Origin: Sindora glabra
Taxonomy: Eukaryota > Streptophyta > Magnoliopsida > Fabales > Fabaceae
NCBI GenBank assembly: GCA_020226215.1
Contig: CM035234.1
Coordinates: forward strand, 74,727,135-74,791,134
DNA: 64,000 bases
Direction: 5' to 3'
Below, in pieces: positions 11,887 through 22,307 of the stretch (within the stretch, counting starts at the first letter, position 1; the number at the start of each line of letters is the position of its first letter). Position numbers and translations under genes: made by a program. A model generated the notes under the pieces. That model was not told where the DNA came from and did not search any database. It worked only from the letters and a program-made list of their open reading frames with translations.

Positions 11887-12942
11887 CATAGTTATCAAAA
11901 GCGTGCTATTGCGTGCGCCATTGCGCAACAAGCATTGCGTTGCCCAGATGATTTGGCGTAGTTCTGGCGCACGCCATTTGCGCTATTTCCAGGCGCATGG
12001 CAATTGTGCAATTTCATTTTGGCACAAAATTAAAAGCCAAATTAGATTTGGCCCTCGTAGACAAAATTGCAAGCCTTATTTTCAGCCCCTTTCTCTGCGA
12101 ACAACGATCTCCAACATCTGTCTGCTGGCTGCAGCTTTGTCACTGGTGATTTGGTGCGGATCCAGCAACTGGTTGGTTCTCCGGCAATGGGGCATCTCTC
12201 CGATGAATGACTCTCTATTTTCCAATTTTTTTTGGCTGTTTTCCTCTGCATTTTGCAGATTCCCAAGTGGTCATGCCTTTATTTATTTATTTTTTTTCTT
12301 TTTTCCCCCAACTCTTTGCTTCTTCATTTGTCAAATGGTTCTTTTTTTTCTGCCTTTGACCTTCAATTCTTTACTTCAATTTATTGCCGCTGTTCTGCTT
12401 TGCTTTTGTGTTGTTGTTTGCATTTATTTAGTTTTCTGGCTTAGTGCTTCTAAAGATCTAAACAAATGTTGTTCTAAATTCTACTTTTATTTTGATTTAT
12501 GTCTCATGTCATGTGTTTTCTAATTGGTGCTGTTGTTTGCATATACATGTGTCATATTTAGCATTTTAGCTGTTCAAAATTCTGCTCTTTTCTTTTGCCG
12601 TTTAATTCTTTTTTGAACTCTGCTGTTGTTTCTGAATTTCACTTTTGCTTTTTTCCCTCTCTAATTCTTTTGTGAAATCTATTGTGGTTTAGGAACTTCA
12701 TTTAAATGTTGCGTTGCTTATTTTTTATGAATTTGATTTTCATGTGGACCTTATTACTTTATGATAATATGATTGTATGTTGTTTGGTTTAATTTCAATA
12801 TTATATTATGTTTTATGTTTCAATTTAATATTTTATTGTTATGCGCCAAAAATAAAATTTTCATGCGCCACGTAGTGCACCGTGGGCCATAGTGCCAAGG
12901 GCCCTCATTGCTATTGTACGCCATGTGCCATAAATAACTATG
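11887..12942. mobile_element. Non-autonomous hAT-type DNA transposon
   Basis: A 1,056-base element bounded by the 9-base inverted ends CATAGTTAT (left, continuing as caaaagcg) and ATAACTATG (right). It is flanked by a perfect 8-bp direct duplication, ATTGTTAT, at 11879-11886 and 12943-12950. Eight-base duplications and ends of this form are characteristic of the hAT superfamily. Both subterminal regions are rich in GCGC/GTGCGCC-like words, as expected for transposase binding, while the inside is T-rich with no transposase ORF. The open frame at 11,903-12,523 lacks an ATG at its start and has no recognisable domain. Confidence 0.85.
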
Positions 12943-13879
12943 ATTGTTATGGAGAATATCTGTGTGCCTTATGACAAAAAGGTAAATTATATCTTGGATT
13001 CATCCCTAAAAATCTTTTCCTAATGTGCCAATGAGATCTTTTGCTTTATGATTTTCTTTTTCAACTGTTGTTGGCAATAGTGTTCCTTCACCTTTTCTCC
13101 TTGGACTTACGCAGGCTTTTCATTGCCACATTGCTATTCTTATGAGAGCATTAGGACAGTCTTACTCTGGATTGCTTCATATCATTTCTGATCCACCACA
13201 AGGAAGTGAAAATCTTCTGACACAAATTGCTTCCTGTTCTCATTATTGATGATAGACTGTTTGATTCCATCTTAGGTAGATTACTAGGGACAAAAGGATG
13301 ACAGTAATATCGATTTTTTTCCTGTACTGCAAATTTTGACCCCAAGAGAACCCATTTTCTGATCTGATAGCTACTGTTAAACATTTGTATGGAACGAAAG
13401 GGTATGCTTTATTAGGTTCACCGTTATTGCTACAATTCATGTTCCCTTGCTATCATTGCTTTCCAAAGATGAGGTCAACTCAATAACTTTTTTCTTCTCC
13501 TTAAGTTGATTGTTGATTTTTCCTAAAAATGTCAATTTATTAGGTTCACCGTTATTGCCTTGAGCAGTACATCAATAAATTTAATCAAATGATGGAGTGT
13601 TATTTATGGTACTTTAGCTTACTGGTTATTTGTGTCTAGACTTCAATCATTCTATGATTGCAGGTTTTGCTGATATTCCCATGGCTTGTTGACCTTCCAC
13701 TGGAAAGATTCCAAATGCCACTTGCTCACAAGCTATAGGTAATATGTAAACTGCCTCTTGATGTTAGCTGACTCCTCCGTTGGTAGGTTTCCATTTGTGT
13801 ACACTAGAACTTATAATTGAATTTACTAAAGTGATACTTGTACTGCAAAGTCAGACTGAACATAAGTTTGTATCCTCTT

Positions 13880-14000
13880 TGTTAAATAAGAGAGAAATTT
13901 GTATTGCCATATTCTCAACTGAGTCAGGCAGTCACTATATATATTATAATACAGGGTACATATAGTAGAATATAATAGATGTGGAACCTATTTACTAACA
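13880..14000 (-). repeat. 3' LTR of the young copia element
   Basis: 121 bases, TGTTAGTAAATAGG...CTTATTTAACA when read on the minus strand, identical to the other LTR. It contains a TATA-like ATTATAATATATATAG stretch. Confidence 0.95.
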
Positions 14001-14011
14001 CTCCCCCTCAA
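14001..14011 (-). other. Polypurine tract of the young copia element
   Basis: Minus-strand TTGAGGGGGAG directly abuts the 3' LTR and primes plus-strand DNA synthesis in such elements. The Gag-Pol stop codon TGA (14008-14010) lies inside it. Confidence 0.9.
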
Positions 14012-17000
14012 GCTGGGCTATAGATGTCAATCATGCCCAGCTTGTTACAAATTTCATCAACCCGTTTTCCCGGAAGAGTTTTAGTAAATAAATCAGCTAA
14101 TTGTTCCCCTGTTCTAATATGTCTAAGACTAATAATTCCTTCTTGTAACTTCTGTCGAATAAAATGACAGTCAACTTCTACATGTTTAGTTCGTTCATGA
14201 AAAACTGGATTTGAAGCAATGTGAGTAGCAGCTCGATTGTCACACCATAATTGCATAATCCCATGAGTCTTGATGCCAAGTTGCTGAAGAAGATAATTAA
14301 TCCATACAAGTTCAGATGTAGCATGAGCCATAGCACGGTATTCAGATTCTGCACTGGAGCGAGATACAACTGCTTGCTTCTTACTTTTCCATGATACAAG
14401 ATTTCCTCCAACAAATACACAATACCCAGAAGTTGATCTCCGATCTATAGGACATCCGGCCCAGTCTGCATCAGAAAAAGCCTCCACTCTGCAATGACCA
14501 TGATTTTTATATAAGACTCCTCGACCAGGTGCTTTCTTCAAGTACTTCAAAATGTGTGTAAGAGCATCCCAGTGAGAAGTCCTTGGGGAGTTCATAAACT
14601 GACTAACTACACTTACTGGAAAGGCAATATCAGGCCTAGTTATAGTAAGATAGTTTAATTTTCCCACCAATCTCCTGTACTGTTCAGGATTTTCAAGTAA
14701 TTCCCCATCTTGTGGATTAAGCTTAATATTTGGAATCATAGGGTTCTCACATGGTTTAGCTCCAATCATTCCTGTTTCATTCAAGAGATCAAGCACATAT
14801 TTTCTTTGGGATAAGAAAATCCCTTTTCTCCCTCGAGCAATTTCAATGCCTAAAAAATAACGAAGCGCTCCCAAGTCCTTAGTCTGGAAGTTAGCTTGAA
14901 GAAAGGCTTTCAATTGTGAGATCCCCAACTTATCACTTCCTGTAATCACAATATCATCAACATATACAGCCAAAAGAATACATCCTGAACTAGACTGTCT
15001 ATAAAACACAGAGTGGTCATGATCACATTTCTTCATTCCGAATTCTGTCACTACTTCACTGAATCTCCCAAACCAAGCTCGAGGAGATTGTTTCAACCCA
15101 TATAATGATTTTTTTAAACGTAATACCTTTCCACACTCCCCCTGAGCAATAAATCCAGGTGGTTGCTCCATGTACACTTCCTCATTCAAATCGCCATGTA
15201 AAAAGGCATTTTTAACATCCAATTGATGAAGCGACCAATCATGAGTAGCAGCAAGAGAGATGAGTAAATGAACAGAGGTAATCTTGGCCACAGGGGAAAA
15301 AGTTTCTGAATAATCAATACCATAGGTCTGAGCATAACCTTTAGCAACTAGACGTGCTTTTAAACGAGCAATAGAACCATCTGGATTCACTTTGACGGTA
15401 AAGACCCATTTGCAACCAATGGCTTGTTTACCATCAGGTAAAGGCACAAGATCCCATGTCTGATTAGCTTCAAGAGCTGACATTTCTTCCTCCATAGCAG
15501 CACGCCACCCATTATGAGAAAGAGCTTCAAAATAGGACTTAGGAACAGTAATAGAATCTAAAGAAGCAATGAAGGCTCGAGAAGAAGCAGGTAAAGAAGA
15601 ATAAGAGACATAGGTGGAGATGGAATAAGGGTGGTGAGGGTTACCTTTCTGAGTGCAAGTACGGGTACCTTTTCGGTGAGCAATCGGAAGATCCAAATCA
15701 GAAGACACAAGGGGCGGATCTGCTGAGGAAGAAGCCGGTAGAGGAGATGAAGCTGACGGACCGTGGGAAAGTGAGGCTGGATCAGATGGCTGTTGCATAA
15801 TCGGTGGAGGAGCTGCTGGTGGTACCTGCACTCTACGAGAATAAACAAACTGAATTGGAGGTCGAACCAAATTTTGTGGTGGAGGAACTTGTGAGTCTAG
15901 TGAAGGAGGAGGGACAAGGAAGTATTCATCAACATGATCTGGTCCTGGCAAGGGGGAGGAAGAGGGAGACGACCCAAAGAATGGGGTAGACTCAAAAAAT
16001 GAAACATCAGAAGAAATAATATAACGATTTAACTCAGAAGAAAAACATCGATACCCTTTTTGAGTACGAGAATAGCCAAGAAAAACACACTTCAAAGACC
16101 GAGGATCCAATTTCGATACCTGGGGACGGTGATCATGAACAAAACAGGTGCACCCAAAAATACGGGGGGAAATAGGAAAAAAAGGCTTAGAAGGAAACAG
16201 AATAGAAAAAGGTACCTGACCATCAAGAATAGAAGAAGGCATGTGATTGATGAGAAAACAGGCTGTAGAAACAGCATCTGCCCAAAAAATTTTAGGAACT
16301 TTCATTTCAAATAAAAGTGCCCGAGAAACTTCCAATAAATGTCGATTTTTTCGTTCAGCTACTCCATTTTGTTGTGGAGTGACAGCACAGGAAGACTGAT
16401 GAATTATACCATGCTGAGACAAATAAGCTGAAAACTGTGAAGAGAAATACTCTTTAGCATTATCACTGCGAAAATTACGAATAGTTGTCTGGAATTGATT
16501 TGTAACCTCAGCATGAAAAGTACAAAAAACATTAAATAACTCTGAACGATTCTTTATTAAATAGAGCCAAGTCATTCGCGAATAATCATCCACAAAAGTC
16601 ACAAAATAACGAAAACCAGACTTTGAAATAACTGGGCAAGGCCCCCAAATATCTGAATGTACTAACTCAAAGGGGGATGAAACCCGCTTATTAACTCTCG
16701 AAACATAAGATTGGCGATGCTGTTTAGCAAATTGACAAGACTCACAATCTAAATGAGACACAGATGCTAAGCTAGGACATAATTTTCGTAAAGAGAGCAA
16801 CGAGGGATGGCCAAGGCGACAATGTAATTGATGTAGAGTGGGGGTAGCAGCAGCAGCAATTGGTTGAGAAACTTTGTCATCCAGCACGTATAATCCCCCA
16901 GATTCATATCCCCTACCAAAAATCTTCTTCGTCAACAGATCCTGAAATACACAATAACCAGGAAAGAAGAAAACACCACAATTATAAGCACGGGTAATTT

Positions 17001-18327
17001 GGCTAACTGAAAGTAAATTAAATGGAAAATTTGGGAGGCACAAAACATTGGATAAAGAGATATCAGAGGTGAGATTGATCATGCCACTTCCAACAACAGA
17101 AGCAGTAGACCCATTAGCTAAGGTAACATGTGAAGGATGAGAATTAGTAAAGGAAGATAGTATACCTGTTGGACCCGTCATATGATCAGTAGCCCCAGAG
17201 TCAATGACCCATCTAGAATTGGAATGGGATAGACATGCAGTAGAATTACCTGTGTGAACTATGGTGGCAGTAGGTTGGGTGGGTGGCGGCTGTACAGAGG
17301 CCTTTAATTGCAAGTACTCAGCATATTCGCTATCAGATAATAATTTACCATTGATTTCTGACTCTTGTGCCATATGAGCAAACCTAGACTGCTGGGTATT
17401 CCTTCCTACCAACTTCGGACAAAATTTCTTGATGTGTCCTTGTTCTTGACAATGATAGCAAATCACAACTGAATCACCTCCTCTCCTTCCTTCACTAGAG
17501 TTATTCTGCCAATCACCTCCTCTTCCTCCTTCATGTCCTCGCCCTCTTCCTCTTCCCCTACCACTTCTAGAATTACCACGGCCTCCACGAGCACCTGAGC
17601 CAACTAATGCTGCTGACTCATTCATATTTGAAGATGGAGAGGAGGAAGAAATATCTTTGGATGCTCTCTGAATTCGATAATAAGCTGTTTTCCGGGTGAG
17701 GGGCTCAGAACTAGATAAGACCTGCTGTCGTGCGGTGCTAAACTCAGGAGGTAAACGCATCAAATAACACAAAGCAGCTAGTTGTTCTCGCTGAGAACGC
17801 ATTGCATTAACATCACTACTAATAGGCAGCAGAGAATTCCATTGTTCATAAATACGATAGAACTCAGTATAAATTTGAGTATTGGTCTTACCTCTCTCAT
17901 CTGATTGAAACAAGGACACAGTCAAATCATATACCTGATTCAGATCATCCTTTTTCGAATATAGGCCTTCAATAGACTCCCATAACTCCTTAACAGTACG
18001 ACAATGAGCCGTGTTATCTTCAACTTCAGTAGCTAAAGTATTACAAACCAACCTGAACAACCGACGATCTTCTATGATCCATTGTTGATCAGGATCTTCT
18101 ATGGGTGGTTCTTGAGTCAAGTGATGTGTCATACGAACTTCATCAAAATAGTATTCAATTGCTCTTTTCCAGGTAACATACTGTCGCCCTTCAATATCTA
18201 ACTTCCGCTCTGTTATTTTTCCACCAACTGGTAATAATTCTGAAAAATTAGATCTAAATTCTCTCCTTGAGTTTCCAGAACCATTGGGACCCTCAGAATC
18301 GTTCATGAAATCAGAACTAGTATCCAT
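14008..18327 (-). CDS. Copia Gag-Pol polyprotein
   Basis: One frame encodes Gag and Pol without a stop. It is open from 18408 (1,466 residues); the ATG at 18327 (residue 28, MDTSSDFMNDSEG) is the likelier start because the first 27 residues are hydrophobic and unlike Gag. In 1,466-residue numbering: retrotransposon Gag (about 60-250), Gly/Arg-rich linker (265-300), CCHC zinc knuckle (C317, C320, H325, C330), aspartic protease DSGATDHM (403-410), integrase zinc finger (H529, H534, C555, C558), DD35E integrase core (D586, D649, E685), reverse transcriptase with YVDD (1149-1152), and RNase H (SDADWAG at 1312, SRSSAESEY at 1349, CDN at 1389). All expected catalytic residues are present. It is translated from the full-length RNA and drives copying and reinsertion of the element. 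Confidence 0.96.
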   Translation of the reverse strand: MDTSSDFMNDSEGPNGSGNSRREFRSNFSELLPVGGKITERKLDIEGRQYVTWKRAIEYYFDEVRMTHHLTQEPPIEDPDQQWIIEDRRLFRLVCNTLATEVEDNTAHCRTVKELWESIEGLYSKKDDLNQVYDLTVSLFQSDERGKTNTQIYTEFYRIYEQWNSLLPISSDVNAMRSQREQLAALCYLMRLPPEFSTARQQVLSSSEPLTRKTAYYRIQRASKDISSSSPSSNMNESAALVGSGARGGRGNSRSGRGRGRGRGHEGGRGGDWQNNSSEGRRGGDSVVICYHCQEQGHIKKFCPKLVGRNTQQSRFAHMAQESEINGKLLSDSEYAEYLQLKASVQPPPTQPTATIVHTGNSTACLSHSNSRWVIDSGATDHMTGPTGILSSFTNSHPSHVTLANGSTASVVGSGMINLTSDISLSNVLCLPNFPFNLLSVSQITRAYNCGVFFFPGYCVFQDLLTKKIFGRGYESGGLYVLDDKVSQPIAAAATPTLHQLHCRLGHPSLLSLRKLCPSLASVSHLDCESCQFAKQHRQSYVSRVNKRVSSPFELVHSDIWGPCPVISKSGFRYFVTFVDDYSRMTWLYLIKNRSELFNVFCTFHAEVTNQFQTTIRNFRSDNAKEYFSSQFSAYLSQHGIIHQSSCAVTPQQNGVAERKNRHLLEVSRALLFEMKVPKIFWADAVSTACFLINHMPSSILDGQVPFSILFPSKPFFPISPRIFGCTCFVHDHRPQVSKLDPRSLKCVFLGYSRTQKGYRCFSSELNRYIISSDVSFFESTPFFGSSPSSSPLPGPDHVDEYFLVPPPSLDSQVPPPQNLVRPPIQFVYSRRVQVPPAAPPPIMQQPSDPASLSHGPSASSPLPASSSADPPLVSSDLDLPIAHRKGTRTCTQKGNPHHPYSISTYVSYSSLPASSRAFIASLDSITVPKSYFEALSHNGWRAAMEEEMSALEANQTWDLVPLPDGKQAIGCKWVFTVKVNPDGSIARLKARLVAKGYAQTYGIDYSETFSPVAKITSVHLLISLAATHDWSLHQLDVKNAFLHGDLNEEVYMEQPPGFIAQGECGKVLRLKKSLYGLKQSPRAWFGRFSEVVTEFGMKKCDHDHSVFYRQSSSGCILLAVYVDDIVITGSDKLGISQLKAFLQANFQTKDLGALRYFLGIEIARGRKGIFLSQRKYVLDLLNETGMIGAKPCENPMIPNIKLNPQDGELLENPEQYRRLVGKLNYLTITRPDIAFPVSVVSQFMNSPRTSHWDALTHILKYLKKAPGRGVLYKNHGHCRVEAFSDADWAGCPIDRRSTSGYCVFVGGNLVSWKSKKQAVVSRSSAESEYRAMAHATSELVWINYLLQQLGIKTHGIMQLWCDNRAATHIASNPVFHERTKHVEVDCHFIRQKLQEGIISLRHIRTGEQLADLFTKTLPGKRVDEICNKLGMIDIYSPA

Positions 18328-18863
18328 ATCCAGCCAGCACAGCAAAAAAACCAGAAGAAAATTATCCAGAAAATAGAAAATGCCACCTGAGGACACGAAA
18401 CTGCACAACCAACCTTATAGAACCCTTCAGAGTCCTCCGAAACAGCACCAGACGGAAGATCTCCGCCCGAAGATGTCGCACGCGCCGCCACGCGCCGCCA
18501 CTTGCCTCTGCGAGTGGGCTTCACGCGCCTCCGTACACACGCGCGTGTGATGCCACGCGCCGCCTAGCCGGGTCCGTCTCGGCCAGATCTGTTGTCCGGT
18601 GTACCCAGACCTTCCGTACCGGCTCCGGTTCTGCTTCTACGGCCTTGAACAGTGCTGTTCTGGTCTCGAATTCCGTACGACGCCGTACGCCGCCACCAAA
18701 CAGCAATCCGGAGGCCTGGGCTTCCACCAATAAGCGGCTTAGAGTGCCGCTGATCCCACCGTGACCTTAGTCACGCATAAAAGAAAAAAAAATGAAAAGG
18801 AGGAAGAAGAGAGAGAGAGAAAGAGTTGGGTTGTTGATTGAGATAGGTGAAGGATTATTGGAA
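18328..18863 (-). other. GC-rich leader of the copia element
   Basis: About 540 bases between primer site and Gag start. The part at 18,470-18,740 is rich in CG-containing words (gcgccgcc repeats) and contrasts sharply with the AT-rich surroundings; a GA-rich run lies near 18,800-18,835. No ATG-started ORF of note is seen. It would hold packaging and translation signals. Confidence 0.6.
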
Positions 18864-18877
18864 GGCTCTAGATACCA
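18864..18877 (-). other. Primer binding site (initiator Met-tRNA type)
   Basis: Minus-strand TGGTATCTAGAGCC directly follows the 5' LTR. It matches the plant consensus TGGTATCAGAGCC, complementary to the 3' end of initiator Met tRNA, except for one extra T after TGGTATC. Confidence 0.85.
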
Positions 18878-18998
18878 TGTTAAATAAGAGAGAAATTTGT
18901 ATTGCCATATTCTCAACTGAGTCAGGCAGTCACTATATATATTATAATACAGGGTACATATAGTAGAATATAATAGATGTGGAACCTATTTACTAACA
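18878..18998 (-). repeat. 5' LTR of the young copia element
   Basis: 121 bases, identical to 13880-14000. The right-hand target duplication CTCTT follows at 18999-19003. Confidence 0.95.
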
Positions 18999-21116
18999 CT
19001 CTTTATTGCTTTCTAGTATAGATATGCTTAAATATTTAAAGTTGTTTATGACGGGTTCAACTCATACTTGTCCTGCTTTAATGCCTTTGGAAGCATTGGT
19101 TGCCATCCATGGGATTGTTGCCGGGAAAGATGGCATACCACTTAGGAAGGCACGTAATAACCCATGACCACCCTCTAACCCCCTACTGCATAAGAGATCT
19201 GATCTGATTGCAATGGTCCATGCCTGTAATTGATCATATAATCTTATCCATTAGATTTAGTTGCATGAGTGTAATTTATTTGCCTTTTAGAAATTTTAAA
19301 CCATAAGTTGTGATTTGTGACATACTCAATGTCTTAATTAAAATGCCTACAGAAACTTCTGTCCCATATTATAACAGATGCTTGCTCAGCTTGTTTTGAG
19401 CAACTAACAGTGTTCACACAGCAGGTTCTGGTAAAGGCACTGAATCAACAGGGACATGATTTCATCCATTTGGTAATACCAGGATTTACACCAATTGTTG
19501 TGTGGGTATGTTTATGCTTGCATTTTTCAGGTTGATCACTTTTCATGAGAATAGTTCTCCAAGCAATTAATGCTTTTCCCATTTTCTCCACTTTGCACCT
19601 TTATAAATCTTGCATGTCTAAATTGAAGTTTTTGTAACCTCTTGTCCTGCATTCATTGACATAGGTGTCAGAATTTAAAGTGAAGTCATCCTAAGTTCAT
19701 GATGAACTTACTAGAAAACCAAAAAGAAAAAATCTTGAGGGAGTGAAATAATATTATGGTGACATGAAGAATACATCAACTTTAACCCTGCAAAATTGTG
19801 ACTAAACAGGTAATTTGTACTTGAGATGGAATTGACCCTCCGCCTAATCAACTAATTGGAAATTGCCTCCACTAGATTCTGTATATAACATATGGCTTAT
19901 CATGTAATTTCACATAATAGTTCATTGAATTTCCTATCACCAAATTAGACAATTAACAACACTTTATCATATGTAATCCAAGTAGAAGGATTCTTTGGTA
20001 CTCATAGCTGAAATATGAGTACCAAAAGAGAGGGTCATCTGGGCCGTTGAAATGCCAATATGCAGATCATCTGTTGGATGAGAAGGACAGACAACTAGTT
20101 GAAATGAGATTCAAGGAAGAGCAAAATACCACATTTGCCTTTAATATTTTCACATCAGTAGCTCCCATTTTCCTTTTACCCAATTAAATGCTGGACAAGG
20201 CTGTGGTCGCTGTCGAACACTGTTAGCATTGGAAGGTGAGGGAACTACTTTGGATTGCAGTGGATGGCCGAAGGCCTCCTCTTGTAACGTATTGATGACA
20301 TTTGGAAGGATATCTGAAAATGAAGGTTAGTTCTGATTCCTCTAGACTCTTTATTTGTTGTTGGCTGGGGAAATCTACAGCAAGGTTGTACAGAAATTCT
20401 GCCTATTTAGTGCATTTGTCCCATATGATTTATTTATTGATGTTTATTGTGGGTGTTTCCTAAGGTTTCGTTCTATTTTCATGGCAATGTTGAAATGTTA
20501 ATGTTGATTGCGGGTTCTGGTCTCTAATGATAAAATGGCATTTGTCAAAGTTGTAATCTTAAGATGAATTAACAATATGTGCTGTGGAGATTTATGTCCA
20601 TTGCCATGGGAGTCTTGTTTGATTGCGGTTGCTTGTGATGATGAAAATAATCTCTAGTGGCAGAAGATTGTGAGTAAAGGGTATAGGAACTTGACTGGTG
20701 AACTTATTTGTATATTTGAAATGAAAGAGGGTTAAATGTACCATTTTTAAGAGGCCTGTAAATTTTTAAATTTATGTTGTTCGTACAAATTGCCTTGATG
20801 TAATTACTTGTTGGATGTGAAGTTGGCACTGAGGTAATAGACTTGGTCCAGTCCTCAGAGAACATCCTGTAAGTGGCCACAGAAAATAATTTGTTCAGAC
20901 CTTGTATGGGTTCCATCCTGAAGGCCTACATTCTTGAACTACAAAATTAGGTTGACGGCACGAAATTATGAAATTAGGCTAAGCAAGGATTGTATCAAAG
21001 TATGGTAAACTTAGAATTAGACTTACCTAAAGGATAAGATTTCTATGAAATGACTTGATAAAAACATGGTATGGATATACTCCCTTACTACAATTAAACT
21101 AGACTGAACACCTTTT

Positions 21117-22307
21117 TTAGTCCTTCACAAATATAATTTTTATCAATTTAGTTGTTGTTAGATTAGATGTAGTCTTTCAGTTTCATCCTCCACATATGAA
21201 AATTCATTTAATATCATCCTCTTGAGAAACCCCTGTTAAACTATATGATAGAATTGATAACACAAGAAGTTAACTCATTTTGTTGCTGACTTGGATGATA
21301 TAGTGGCTCTCTGCTTGGACATATTCTAGGGAAAAGAAAAGAGGATTTGAGAAAAAACCAGGACAGAGTAATCGTCTTCTCTGAACACCTTTAAAAATAA
21401 CCTCTCTATGTCTCCAGCAATATAAATATTTTGGACTGTGAGTAGTTTGCAGCTGTTTTTGGCAACACCACTATTTTCATTTCTATTCATGTTTCTAGTT
21501 CTCTTTCTAGATTTTCCCATTTCCTTCTCTGCATGTCTCTCTTCCATTTATAGCAATCTGGGCATGTAGTAGTATTTTTTGCTTCATACAAAGGTGCAAA
21601 AGTTAATAGGAAGCAAAACTGGAAAAGACCGATTAAGAAGGTCTAAAACTAACAAGCCAATGACCTGTTGAATGTAAGATTTGTACAAATGTCTTGATTG
21701 TTGTATGTTGTTCCAGTAACATTTTGGATCTATTTTACCTCTCTCTCTCTCTCTCTCTCTTCAAATGTATGGCAACAATTCCATTAATCAGTGCAGACTA
21801 TAATGTCTTTTTTTTTTTTTTGTAAATATAAATCATGGACATAAAAAAAATGGAAAACTAAATAGATATCACCAATGGAATCGACAGTTATTACTTCGGT
21901 TATTTTTGCTACTGGATCGCCGTAGTGAGAAAGGGGTTGAGATGTGGTTGAAATAGATTGGTGGCTAAATCTATTGTTTAACTTTGGTTTTAGTTGGAGG
22001 AAAGAAAAGATAGCCGTACTGGGATGGAGATGGGAAATGGATAATGGTGTTTACGCTGGGTGAGAGTGAGCTCTAGTGCTTGATTAGAAAGTTGGATAGT
22101 TATTACTCAAATGACACTGAAATGTTCATTTTAGCAATGTAATCGTCAGACCTGGACCAGTTGCAGACCATGCTCGTGTTTTATTTGACACCTAGGCAAT
22201 TTTATTAATAAGTTTCACAGCGAGTTAATGGAGGGACTTAATTGGATAGTGTTTAATGAATGAAGGGCTGAATTGATACAGAACTTTTTTAAGGACTAAA
22301 TTTATAT
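21117..22307. mobile_element. Possible non-autonomous DNA element with imperfect inverted ends
   Basis: The left end (ttttagtccttcacaaat...tatcaatttag) resembles the reverse complement of the right end (ctgaattgatacagaac...aaggactaaa). Such TTTAGTCCTT...AAGGACTAAA ends are common in plant non-autonomous DNA elements. No clear target duplication or transposase was found, so this remains tentative. Confidence 0.35.
21740..21760 (+). repeat. (CT)n microsatellite
   Basis: An uninterrupted run of about ten CT units in a pyrimidine-rich stretch. Confidence 0.9.

Larger units (their letters stand above)
13880..18998 (-). mobile_element. Intact, very young Ty1/copia LTR retrotransposon
   Basis: A complete 5,119-base element on the minus strand. 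Its two 121-base LTRs (13880-14000 and 18878-18998) are identical base for base and have TG...CA ends. The target duplication CTCTT is perfect (13875-13879 and 18999-19003). A primer binding site lies at 18864-18877, a polypurine tract at 14001-14011, and one uninterrupted Gag-Pol frame lies between. Short LTRs, an initiator-Met-tRNA-type primer site and the Gag/zinc-knuckle arrangement fit the Ale/Retrofit-like copia group (lineage inferred). Identical LTRs mean the insertion is recent, and nothing visible disables it. It lies in an intron of the symplekin pseudogene. Confidence 0.96.
13115..19451 (+). pseudogene. Symplekin (ESP4/PTA1-like) C-terminal fragment, decayed
   Basis: Ordered exon pieces of the symplekin C-terminal domain, a scaffold of the nuclear mRNA 3'-end cleavage and polyadenylation machinery: AFHCHIAILMRALGQSYSG (13115-13222), LQILT...SDLIATVKHLY (about 13324-13399), PLLSLLSKDE (about 13420-13473), FPWLVDLPLERFQMPLAHKL (13664-13738), SGT-like HTCPALMPLEALVAIHGI (about 19053-19149) and ITDACSACFEQLTVFTQQ (19353-19451). 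Decay is clear. There is a frameshift before SDLIATV, and a TAG at 13736-13738 where the family has Q. The donor after 19149 reads GC, and the acceptor before 19053 has lost its AG. No N-terminal part or later C-terminal exons were found. The copia element (13880-18998) sits in the intron between the fourth and fifth pieces. This is a gene fragment, not a working gene. Confidence 0.82.

Noticed and set aside
11903..12523. 206-codon open frame
   Set aside because: It lies inside the hAT element, does not start with ATG, is rich in Phe/Leu/Cys from T-rich DNA, and shows no transposase or other domain.
14178..18730. Several 60-96 codon frames on both strands within the copia element
   Set aside because: They overlap the Gag-Pol frame or its leader in other frames; the leader frames begin at GTG or TTG rather than ATG.
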